In this document: positions 16,502 to 23,850 of the stretch, piece by piece
Position numbering within the stretch: position 1 is the first letter of the stretch
Layout: each line of letters begins with the position of its first letter
NCBI RefSeq assembly: GCF_900114455.1
Contig: NZ_FOTC01000003.1
Coordinates: 1-64,000 of the forward strand
Length of the DNA: 64,000 nt
Source of the DNA: Halogranum rubrum
Lineage (GTDB): Archaea > Halobacteriota > Halobacteria > Halobacteriales > Haloferacaceae
Reading direction: 5' to 3'
Program-made: the position numbers and the translations under genes
Notes under the pieces: model-generated
The model's database searches: none
Told to the model about the DNA's origin: nothing
Seen by the model: only the letters and a program-made list of their open reading frames with translations

Positions 16502-17449
16502 CTACTCAAAATCACCCAACGACGAATCTGAGGACTCATCAGCAGAATCGTCCTCTCCATCTTGTTCTGGCGCAGGGTTTGGTTGGTTATCCTCTGACTG
16601 CATCTCGTTCTCTAGACCATCACTCTCATCGGCTGTGTACTCTTCACGCTCAGTAGGTTGCCCAGAACTGTTCCCTTCCCATCCCTCTTTGATACCTGCG
16701 ACTAAATTCTGCACATTGACAGGATCTTCTGTCCCATCCAAGTTAAGCTGAATTTCAAATGTAAACTGAGGATTTGACTGTAGCACCTTATCTAAACCCG
16801 CGATAGAAGGGTTTGTGTGGGTATGGCTTGCTCTCGAAGTGGAGTTCTCATTACTGGGCTCTGCGTTAGAAACCCCGTTTTCATCCACTTCTTCTGCTTC
16901 TTCAGGATTCTTTTCGCTGATGAGAGCTAGTAGTTCGTTAAGTGCTTCCTCATCTTCAATCTCGAGACGAGTCTGATTTCCCTTTCGTCCCACTACATAT
17001 CGTCCAACACCAGCTGCTTCTAATGTTTGTAAGAACATTGTTGCAGCCTTCTCTCGAGGGCCGTCTTTTAGATCATAATCAGAATTAACACGGATATGTC
17101 GGTCTACGTCTCTCCGTTCAAACACTTCATTACTACCCGATGTTGACATTTTCATCACAAGAGTAGCGTACGGCTCAAAGTTGGCAACAGCCTCGCGAAA
17201 TAGAGCCTCTCTACGTACCTCATCTTTGTTTGTCTGGGATATGTCTATTCCGAGATTAGTTGCCTTTATTCCTTTATCGGTCACTTGCATTAACCCAAGT
17301 GCCTTTGCATACTGGATATCGGAATGGGTAGTCCTCTTACTTGTCTCTGAAACGTCATATACTACTTCTTTTCTTTTTACAGTTGTCCCCACGAGTCCAC
17401 AAAGGTCGGATACGCGGTCCAAGTCTGCTGTTCGAGGAATATTAGGCAT
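16502..17449 (-). CDS. Winged-helix protein with long acidic tail, unknown
   Basis: I start it at ATG 17449 (MPNIPRTADLDRVSDLC), which overlaps the stop of the upstream gene. The 315-residue product has an N-terminal winged-helix-like region (about 15-70), a second helical domain (75-180) ending in LEIEDEEALNELLALI, and a Ser/Asp/Glu-rich low-complexity tail of over 100 residues interrupted by a short folded segment (FTFEIQLNLDGTEDPVNVQN). I do not recognise the family. It is the last gene of a three-gene minus-strand operon whose first genes are also small DNA-binding-like proteins. Confidence 0.65.
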   Translation of the reverse strand: MPNIPRTADLDRVSDLCGLVGTTVKRKEVVYDVSETSKRTTHSDIQYAKALGLMQVTDKGIKATNLGIDISQTNKDEVRREALFREAVANFEPYATLVMKMSTSGSNEVFERRDVDRHIRVNSDYDLKDGPREKAATMFLQTLEAAGVGRYVVGRKGNQTRLEIEDEEALNELLALISEKNPEEAEEVDENGVSNAEPSNENSTSRASHTHTNPSIAGLDKVLQSNPQFTFEIQLNLDGTEDPVNVQNLVAGIKEGWEGNSSGQPTEREEYTADESDGLENEMQSEDNQPNPAPEQDGEDDSADESSDSSLGDFE

Positions 17450-17855
17450 CACTCTGCACCTGCTCCCGTGCATCTTTTAGATAGCTCACAGCAGCCTGAA
17501 CGTGGTGGGGCCGAATCACGTACCCTCCACGCGACTCATCGGATTCAACGAACTCTAGATCTCCTGAATAGTTCTGAACCGCACTCCCACTGGAATCTAG
17601 GTGTTCTGCAAAAGCACCACTCGCTGCGCCCTGCTCAGATTCCTCGCGCTCCCCAAGAATCACACTTGCTTCACGAAAGAGCAACTGAGCGACGAATCGC
17701 TGCTTATTCCCTAACTCGAAGTACGCGTCAAGGTAAATCGGATCTCCCGATTCCGAGTCGATTCCGATGAGTCCGCTAAGCACATCGCGGAGCGCCTGCT
17801 GGTCAACATCGTGTCGGTCCATATAGAGGTCGTTAAGGGGGTTCTCGTCTGACAT
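17442..17855 (-). CDS. Small winged-helix-like protein, paralogue 4
   Basis: The 137-residue product has the same plan as the plus-strand paralogues at 12978 and 13844: LNDLYMDRHDVDQQALRDVL, IGIDSESGDPIYLDAYFEL, then NKQRFVAQLLFREASVILGE. The SESG and the NKQRFVAQLLFREA positions align with paralogue 1 (SESG, KQKVLVVLLARKA). Its helix-turn-helix region is more diverged. It overlaps the next gene and follows the 17882 gene by 26 bp, so the three are one operon. Confidence 0.65.
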   Translation of the reverse strand: MSDENPLNDLYMDRHDVDQQALRDVLSGLIGIDSESGDPIYLDAYFELGNKQRFVAQLLFREASVILGEREESEQGAASGAFAEHLDSSGSAVQNYSGDLEFVESDESRGGYVIRPHHVQAAVSYLKDAREQVQSDA

Positions 17856-17881
17856 TGTTCTGATTCTATTGGTTGGATTGA

Positions 17882-18376
17882 TTACTCTGAGCGCTCTTCG
17901 ACGTTGAGCTCTTCATCGGCGTACGACTCTCCAGTTCGAGTGAGGTAGTAGGTTTTTTCACCGTCACGACGCCCAACTTCTCGAAGAAGACCGTTCTCGA
18001 CGAGCGTTGAGAGGTCTCGGGAGAGGTTTTTACCGAGTTCCACTTTTGCCTTTAGAGCGCGGTTTTGAAGCTCTGACTTCGAGAAGTCTTCCTGGCCTTC
18101 GACAGACTCGAGATACCACCCCACCAAAAGCGCTGCATCTCGCTTATACGAGATAGTCGCAGTGGTGTAGAGTTCACCTAACGAGATTGGCTTCCTAGGT
18201 GTACTTTGCTCCATCTGAACGAGTTCTTGGTCTCCGTCGCTCTGTAAGTATGTTTGTTGTAAATCATCGAAACGCTTCTCGACGAACTCACGATTTCCCG
18301 ACACCTCTACGGTAACGTCTCCTTGAGAGACGCGAATTTGGAAGGTATCTTCCTCTATGTTCGAATCTGAACCCAT
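17882..18376 (-). CDS. Hypothetical protein with winged-helix C-terminal half
   Basis: The 164-residue product begins MGSDSNIEEDTFQIRVSQGD; the N-terminal 45 residues (VTVEVSGNREFVEKRFDDLQ) are a pattern seen at the start of several haloarchaeal proteins. The C-terminal half (SKSELQNRALKAKVEL, LSTLVENGLLREVGRRDG, TYYLTRTGESYADEEL) is a winged helix. A TATA box TATAAATA on the minus strand near 18421-18428 is too close to the upstream ATG at 18403, supporting the start at 18376. It heads the three-gene operon. Confidence 0.65.
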   Translation of the reverse strand: MGSDSNIEEDTFQIRVSQGDVTVEVSGNREFVEKRFDDLQQTYLQSDGDQELVQMEQSTPRKPISLGELYTTATISYKRDAALLVGWYLESVEGQEDFSKSELQNRALKAKVELGKNLSRDLSTLVENGLLREVGRRDGEKTYYLTRTGESYADEELNVEERSE

Positions 18377-18705
18377 GTGTTCAGCAACACGTCTCTCACG
18401 CAACTACTTATGTATTACGCGTATTTATACACACTCGTCATCCTTTGTAGGAATTTCCAGTAAACGCCGCTTATGAGTGGCTATTAATGGTCTTCGAGAT
18501 ACCACACAATCTAATCTCTACACTAGATACGTATTGATACGCTATAATCGCCATACAGTGTGCAGGTTGTAAGATACCGTATTGTTACTAAACAGTGTTC
18601 TCTTGGAGCGCTGGTGCAATCCGTTTGTACTGGCAACGGTTCTCCAACTGAGCAAGAAAATTCCGAGCTGAGAGAGTAGTCGTGTTCCCCCTCGATCTCG
18701 ACAAT
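18377..18705. other. AT-rich intergenic region
   Basis: I see no gene here. It holds the TATA element of the 18376 operon (18421-18428, minus strand) and otherwise AT-rich sequence without an evident repeat. Confidence 0.5.
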
Positions 18706-19056
18706 TTATGAGTCATCTTCTACTGAATCAGAAATCCCTCCGTCGGCCTTACCTGCTTGCTCAAGAAACTGAAACAGTATTGTAGCACTGTCATACGCCC
18801 TTAACTCCTCAAGTGCTTGACGACCCCATGGAGTAAACCAATATATCTGCATATCAGGTTGATTCTCTACTTCAACCATTCCTCGTTGTTCAAGTTCGTA
18901 GAGAAAGGTCAGAACCGTAGTCGGTGATAGTTCAGAATTCAGACTAATTAAGTCAACAACTGTACGTCCGCCTTGAGACGAAGCAACAATTTGGAGTAAG
19001 AGCAGGTAGCGATTCGGAACGTCGACGAGCCACCGTGCGTCTGCTTCGATGGTCAT
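18706..19056 (-). CDS. MarR/winged-helix transcriptional regulator
   Basis: The 116-residue protein is a compact winged helix: NRYLLLLQIVASSQGGRTVV, then the recognition region NSELSPTTVLTFLYELEQRG and the wing (MVEVENQPDMQIYWFTPWG), followed by a helical tail. The tandem tyrosine integrase gene ends 9 bp upstream, so both are read from one transcript and this may regulate integrase expression or element maintenance. Confidence 0.72.
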   Translation of the reverse strand: MTIEADARWLVDVPNRYLLLLQIVASSQGGRTVVDLISLNSELSPTTVLTFLYELEQRGMVEVENQPDMQIYWFTPWGRQALEELRAYDSATILFQFLEQAGKADGGISDSVEDDS

Positions 19057-19065
19057 CTCTCCACC

Positions 19066-19893
19066 TTAGACATCCGTGTATCGGTCATATTGCTCGTCAA
19101 GTGCCTCACTACTCAAATGAACATATTTCATCGTGGCGGCGATGTCTTCGTGTCGCATGAGGGCCTTGACCACTGAGATGTCTGCCCCGTTCTCAATCAT
19201 ACTCGTGCCGAAGTAGTGACGAAACATGTGAACCGTAACTCGCTGGTCGATGTCCGCGTCACGCGCACGCCGTTTCACTATCTGCAAAAGCCCACTTCGT
19301 GTCAACCGGTTTTCTGACCGGGAGAGGAACAGCGACTCGTGTTCAGCATCTCTTTGCTGTAGATACTTTTCGATGGCGTCGGCGCAACTTTCCGAGATAC
19401 GAGCGATGCCATCTTTACCGAATTTCCCATCTCGTATCCTGAGTTTCCGTTTCTCAAAATCGACGTCGGTGACATCGAGATCACAGAGCTCTGACGCTCG
19501 AATCCCGCTCGATGCGAGTGTCTTGATGATTGCATAGTCACGGTAGGTATCGCAAGCATAGATGATGCGGCGGACTTGGTTGGCCGAGAGAATCTCCGGA
19601 AGTTGCTTGGGCCGGTTCAAGCGTTTGAAGTCGAACTCCTGATCGTGAAAGCTGTAGTAGTACTCGACCGCGTTCATCGTGTTATTCACGTGGCTGTTCG
19701 AGTACCCCTTATCCATCAGTTGCTCTTGGAAGTTCTTTGCTTCGCTCTGTTCGGGAAGCACGTCCTGGCAGCGGTCAAGGAAAACAGCGGCCATCATTCT
19801 GTGCTGGTCAACGGTCTTTTCGCTCAGTCCATGGTCGACTTTCAGATACCGCCTGAAATCGTCTAATATGTCGTCTCGCTTTGTTTCGTACAT
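19066..19893 (-). CDS. Tyrosine integrase adjacent to tRNA(CAU)
   Basis: I start it at ATG 19893 (MYETKRDDILDDFRRYL), giving 275 residues; an ATG 27 bp upstream is less usual. The active site is complete: Arg132 (SGIRAS), Lys at about 157-160, His222 and Arg225 (HMFRHYF), His248 (RHEDI), Tyr257 (KYVHLS). The core-binding domain contains KGYSNSHVNNTMNAVEYYY, nearly identical to the integrase at 9415. The gene lies 131 bp from the 3' end of a tRNA(CAU) gene, the classic position of an integrase at attR or attL. Confidence 0.88.
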   Translation of the reverse strand: MYETKRDDILDDFRRYLKVDHGLSEKTVDQHRMMAAVFLDRCQDVLPEQSEAKNFQEQLMDKGYSNSHVNNTMNAVEYYYSFHDQEFDFKRLNRPKQLPEILSANQVRRIIYACDTYRDYAIIKTLASSGIRASELCDLDVTDVDFEKRKLRIRDGKFGKDGIARISESCADAIEKYLQQRDAEHESLFLSRSENRLTRSGLLQIVKRRARDADIDQRVTVHMFRHYFGTSMIENGADISVVKALMRHEDIAATMKYVHLSSEALDEQYDRYTDV

Positions 19894-20024
19894 GCTTGTC
19901 TCACCTTGTGGTGGCCGCAAGCGTTCGGGTTGATGCCTTGTGGTCCGGGTGCTACCGGTGAGTTTGCACGAATAACGGCAGAGAACTGCCTACAGGCCTT
20001 ATAGCGAGTTGTGAAGAACCCAGA

Positions 20025-20099
20025 TGGGCCCTATCGGATTTGAACCAATGACCACTCGGTTATGAGCCGAGCGCTCTAACCAGACTGAGCTAAGGGCCC
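20025..20099 (-). tRNA. tRNA with CAU anticodon (Ile2 or elongator Met)
   Basis: This 75-nt cloverleaf has acceptor stem GGGCCCT/AGGGCCC with discriminator A, and anticodon arm CTCGG-CTCATAA-CCGAG, hence anticodon CAT. The T-arm contains GGTTCAAATCC. CAU tRNAs of archaea are Met or the agmatidine-modified Ile2; identity cannot be settled without comparing elongator Met. Its 3' end faces the integrase at 19893, making it the likely attachment site. Confidence 0.85.
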
Positions 20100-20212
20100 T
20101 CGTAGAGGGCTATTCTCGGGTATCCCTTTAGCGTTGCTTTGTTTGCGCGAATCGGGGTTCAGATAGAGTGTGAGAACGAAGACGCCGCTGAGGAGTCAGC
20201 CATCGAAAAAGA

Positions 20213-20317
20213 CGCCGTCGCCAGGACTCGAACCTGGGACCACCTCGTATCTGCGGTCAGCAGTCGAGGACTACTCACCCTAACAGCGAGGTGCTCTACC
20301 ATCTGAGCTACGACGGC
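20213..20317 (-). tRNA. tRNA-Asn (GTT) with 32-nt intron
   Basis: Exons are identical to the intron-less tRNA-Asn at 20695-20767 over the portions I compared: acceptor GCCGTCG/CGACGGC, discriminator G, anticodon stem CCTCG/CGAGG. After anticodon GTT and A37 a 32-nt insertion separates A37 from A38, the canonical archaeal intron position. The predicted bulge-helix-bulge is described with the intron entry. Total length is 105 nt, that is 73 plus 32. Confidence 0.88.
20249..20280 (-). other. Archaeal tRNA intron with bulge-helix-bulge
   Basis: The intron reads (RNA sense) GGGTGAGTAG, then TCCTCGACTG, CTGACCGCAG, AT. CUGU of the 5' exon pairs with GCAG near the intron 3' end, giving a 4-bp helix between two 3-nt bulges UA|G and AU|A, exactly where the splicing endonuclease cuts. 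Inside, GGU/ACC and the hairpin GUAGUC-CUC-GACUGC complete the structure. Confidence 0.82.
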
Positions 20318-20694
20318 TTGCTGTAGGTGTCTCTTTCCATGATTGTTTGAAAGCGGTTTCGTTTCTGTCGTTGAATGAACCGTGATAGCACACAACTGGA
20401 ACACTTCGATTATTTCGCAGTCGACTCTCCACATCGAGAGTCTGTGTATCTCGTCGCCGTCGACGAGGCGGCTCGCGAAAAGATGCAACTTCGACATCGA
20501 CCACCTGCGAACAATCAACGAAAGGGAATCAACTGGCACACCGGGTACGAACTAGACACGGTTTTAGAGGAAAATCGGCCACGCCTGACGACGTCGTACT
20601 CTACTCGCATCTGACGTGAAACGTGAGAATCGAGTACACGAGCCTCAAGAGTCTGAACTCACAACTGACGAAGTGAAATAGACTCGAAGAGAAG
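20318..20694. other. Spacer between the two tRNA-Asn genes
   Basis: I find no gene that I can support. Short frames on both strands (such as 20375-20614 plus) have unconvincing composition. No copy of an insertion element is evident. Confidence 0.4.
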
Positions 20695-20767
20695 CGCCGT
20701 CGCCAGGACTCGAACCTGGGACCACCTCGTTAACAGCGAGGTGCTCTACCATCTGAGCTACGACGGC
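20695..20767 (-). tRNA. tRNA-Asn (GTT), no intron
   Basis: A 73-nt cloverleaf with acceptor GCCGTCG/CGACGGC, anticodon loop CTGTTAA (GTT) and T-arm CCAGG-TTCGAGT-CCTGG. It is the same tRNA as the copy at 20213-20317 but without an intron. Confidence 0.92.
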
Positions 20768-20892
20768 TCGGTGTATCTCTACGTATTCGAGGTTCTCTGA
20801 AAGGGTTTTCGTTTTTGCTCGCCGTACGACGGTTTCGGTTCACTGCAGGCGACACCGATATCCTTTCGCCGTCACCGGCGAAATCCGGGGAC

Positions 20893-22293
20893 ATGACTAC
20901 CGAGGACGCCGACGAACTCGACCGCGTCGTCGCCGACGTCCGCGAGCGTATCGACCCTAGCTCGGCGGAACGAGCGCGCCTCGCAGACGCCGCCGCCGCA
21001 CTCACCGGGCGCGTCGAGGAGGCACTCGCCGACCGCTCCGTGACCGGTGACGTCGTCCAAGTCGGCAGCACCGCCCGAGGGACGTGGCTCGCCGGCGACC
21101 GAGACATCGACCTCTTCGTTCGGTTTCCCGAATCCCTCTCCCGTGAGGAGTTAGAGCGGTACGGGCTCGAAATCGGCCGCGAAGTGCTTCCCGACGGCCA
21201 CGAGGAGTTCGCCGAACACCCCTACGTCAAAGGCGAGTACGACGGCTTCGACGTCGACCTCGTCCCGTGTTACGACGTGCCCGCCGCGACCGACATCCAG
21301 TCTGCAGTCGACCGGACACCCTTCCACAACGCCTACCTCCTCGACCGACTCGACGATAGCCTCGCCGCCGACGTACGCGTGTTCAAGCGATTTCTGAAGG
21401 GAATCGGTGCCTACGGGAGCGACCTCCGAACGAAGGGCTTTTCGGGCTATCTCGCCGAACTGCTCGTCCTCGAATACGGTGGCTTCGAGTCGCTCGTCGA
21501 GGCGGCCGCCGACTGGCATCCACCCGTCGAGCACGACCCCGAGAGCCACGGCAGTCGGTCGTTTTCGGACCCGCTGGTCGTCATCGACCCGACAGACCCG
21601 GTGCGTAACGTCGCCGCCGTCCTGTCGGCGGAGAACGTCGCTCGCCTCCAGCACTACGCACGCGAGTTACTCGACGACCCTCGTGAGGAGTTGTTCTTCC
21701 CACCGGCACGGACGCCCATGACCGCCGAAGCCGTCGCCGCTCACCTCGACCGGCGCGGGACCGTTCCCGTCGCACTCGTCTTCGACGCTCCGGCCGTCGT
21801 CGAGGACCAACTCTACCCGCAACTGGAGAAGTCACTCGACGGCGTCGTCTCGGAACTCGACCGACGTGGGTTCGAACCGCTTCGGGCGACGACGTTCGCC
21901 AGCGAGAGCGGCGAGGAGCGCGACGCACCGTTCGACCGTGCCGTCGTGTTCGTCGAACTCAGTGTCGCGACACTCCCGACGATTCAGCGGCACGATGGGC
22001 CACCGGTCTACGTCCGTCAGCACGCGACGGGGTTCTTCGAGAAGTACGCCGACGCCGGCGCTGATGTGTACGGCCCGTTCCTCGACGGCGACCGGTACGT
22101 CGTCGAACGCGACCGCGAGTTCACGACGGCACGGGCGTTCCTCGAGAGTGACGCGCTGTTCGACGTGGCACTCGGTGCGCAGGTACAAGCGCAGTTAGAA
22201 GAATCGTACACGGTTCTCGTCGGTGACGAAGTCCTCTCGCTGGCCGACGAGTTCGGAACCGACCTGCGGGCTTACTTCGAGCCGAGGCCGTGA
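20893..22293 (+). CDS. cca: CCA tRNA nucleotidyltransferase (class I)
   Basis: The 466-residue enzyme adds CCA to tRNA 3' ends using CTP and ATP. The nucleotidyltransferase signature GSTARGTWLAGDRDIDLF (58-75) includes the metal-binding Asp71 and Asp73, with the third carboxylate in FDVDLVPCYD. Length and the RVFKRFLKGIGAYGSD and TKGFSGYLAELL tracts fit archaeal class I enzymes. I chose ATG 20893 (MTTEDADELD); an upstream in-frame start at 20815 runs into the tRNA-Asn flank. The gene follows two tRNA-Asn genes and its 3' end overlaps the convergent histone deacetylase gene by 22 bp. Confidence 0.92.
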   Translation: MTTEDADELDRVVADVRERIDPSSAERARLADAAAALTGRVEEALADRSVTGDVVQVGSTARGTWLAGDRDIDLFVRFPESLSREELERYGLEIGREVLPDGHEEFAEHPYVKGEYDGFDVDLVPCYDVPAATDIQSAVDRTPFHNAYLLDRLDDSLAADVRVFKRFLKGIGAYGSDLRTKGFSGYLAELLVLEYGGFESLVEAAADWHPPVEHDPESHGSRSFSDPLVVIDPTDPVRNVAAVLSAENVARLQHYARELLDDPREELFFPPARTPMTAEAVAAHLDRRGTVPVALVFDAPAVVEDQLYPQLEKSLDGVVSELDRRGFEPLRATTFASESGEERDAPFDRAVVFVELSVATLPTIQRHDGPPVYVRQHATGFFEKYADAGADVYGPFLDGDRYVVERDREFTTARAFLESDALFDVALGAQVQAQLEESYTVLVGDEVLSLADEFGTDLRAYFEPRP

Positions 22294-23285
22294 GTCGAGC
22301 GGAGTTCGGCGATTAGTTCTTCGCTCTTCTCGCCGGGTTCGTCGTCGGGGGCTATCGGTTCGCGGCCGTCGAACGTCTCGTGGACCGTCGCGACGCCCTC
22401 CGAGAGCGTATCTAGTCCGTACCCGCCTTCGAGGACGAAACAGAGGGCGGCGTCCACCTGTTCGCATATCTCGCGGACGCGGTCGGTCATCAGTGCGTAG
22501 CCCTCCGTCGAGACACGCATCCGAGAGATGGGGTCGTGGCGGTGGGCGTCGAACCCCGCGGAGACGATGAGCAGGTCGGGGTCGAACCGGTCGAGAGCGG
22601 GGGTGAGGAGTTCGTCGATAGCGAGCATGTAATCTGCATCACCCGCGCCGGCGGGGAGCGGGATGTTCTGTGTCGTTCCCTCACCGTCGCCGTCGCCAGT
22701 CTCGTCGGCGTCGCCGGTGCCGGGGTAGAGGCCCTCTTCGTGGATAGACGCGTAGAACACGTCACCGCGGTCGTAGAAGATGTCCTGCGTCCCGTTGCCG
22801 TGGTGGACGTCCCAGTCGAAGATGGCGACGCGTTCGGCGAGTCCGTCGTCGATGACGTCTTGGGCGGCGACGGCGGCGTTGTTGAAGAAACAGAAGCCCA
22901 TGGCGTCGTCACCGACGGCGTGGTGCCCCGGTGGTCGGCCGAGTGCGAAGGGGGTCTGCCGGCCGTCGCGGCCGTCGAGTGCCTCGCGGGCCGCCCACTG
23001 AGAGAGTCCAGCACTCTGAAGCGCGGCGTCCCACGTCTCTTCGCAGGCGACGGTGTCGGGGTCCCAGTTGCCGCCGCCACTCGCACAGAACTCCCGTACC
23101 TCTTCGACGTAGTCGTCGGCGTGGACGGCCGAGACGCCCTCTTCGGTAGCCGGGTCGGCGTCGACGTACTCGACGCCGTGGCGTTTCGCCAGTCCGCGTT
23201 TGATGGCACGGAGTCGGTCGGCCGTCTCTGGGTGGCGGGCACCGGTGTCGTGTTCGAGACAGGTGTCGCTGTAGCCGAAACGCAT
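22272..23285 (-). CDS. hdaI: Histone deacetylase family enzyme HdaI
   Basis: The 337-residue protein is a zinc-dependent class II-type deacetylase. It has the His pair GRPPGHHA (His121, His122), zinc ligands Asp159 and His161 in DWDVHHGNGT and Asp246 in SAGFDAH, and the catalytic Tyr in EGGYGLDT. From family knowledge, H. volcanii HdaI is a lysine deacetylase; histones in haloarchaea lack long tails, so the substrates may be other proteins. ATG 23285 overlaps the histone stop by one base (TAATG), so histone and deacetylase are co-translated. Confidence 0.88.
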   Translation of the reverse strand: MRFGYSDTCLEHDTGARHPETADRLRAIKRGLAKRHGVEYVDADPATEEGVSAVHADDYVEEVREFCASGGGNWDPDTVACEETWDAALQSAGLSQWAAREALDGRDGRQTPFALGRPPGHHAVGDDAMGFCFFNNAAVAAQDVIDDGLAERVAIFDWDVHHGNGTQDIFYDRGDVFYASIHEEGLYPGTGDADETGDGDGEGTTQNIPLPAGAGDADYMLAIDELLTPALDRFDPDLLIVSAGFDAHRHDPISRMRVSTEGYALMTDRVREICEQVDAALCFVLEGGYGLDTLSEGVATVHETFDGREPIAPDDEPGEKSEELIAELRSTHGLGSK

Positions 23286-23716
23286 TATTCGAAGAGGGAG
23301 AAGTACGTCTCGATGTCTTCGGCCTGGATGGTTCTCCGGTCGGCGTGGTGGGCGAGTTTGGCGGCGGCACTCGCGACGTTGTCGGCGTAATCTTCGAGGA
23401 TGTCCGCCAGGGCGATGCGAGCGCTCATCGACACACGATAACGGTCGTCGATGTCGAGGCGGGCGATTCGGTCGATGGGCGCGATGGGCAGTTCGAGGTC
23501 TGCACGCTCGACGACCTGTTCGACGCCGAAATCCTGAGCCATCAGCGTCTTTCGCCCGTCGTCGCTCGCGCACACCGCAGCATCCTTCGCGAGGTCTGCA
23601 CCGTGCACTTGGATACGACGTGCGAGTTCCTCGGCAGCGTCCGCACTCACCCGGAGATTGCCGGCGTTACGCCGGATGATAGTGTCCACCGGGGCGAACG
23701 GTAGCTCAACACTCAT
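23285..23716 (-). CDS. hstA: Archaeal histone, fused doublet
   Basis: The 143-residue protein contains two complete histone folds in tandem, about 2-68 (LPFAPVDTIIRRNAGNLRVS) and 75-141 (LPIAPIDRIARLDIDDRYRV), as in haloarchaeal HstA. Such proteins behave as a built-in heterodimer and wrap or bend DNA; in halophiles they are highly acidic and seem to act more like a transcription factor. ATG 23716 is used because the upstream frame extends into sequence without histone similarity. It is the first gene of a two-gene operon with hdaI. Confidence 0.93.
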   Translation of the reverse strand: MSVELPFAPVDTIIRRNAGNLRVSADAAEELARRIQVHGADLAKDAAVCASDDGRKTLMAQDFGVEQVVERADLELPIAPIDRIARLDIDDRYRVSMSARIALADILEDYADNVASAAAKLAHHADRRTIQAEDIETYFSLFE

Positions 23717-23850
23717 ACCCACATACCAGTTCGTCCGCTGTATAATCCTTTCCGTTAAGGCCTTTTCCACAGTCGAAACGGGAGTTGCTCTCCACTCGCC
23801 GCGTCGATTGGTTCCGATGGGTGCCGGACAGAGCGACGCCGCAGTGCTCG

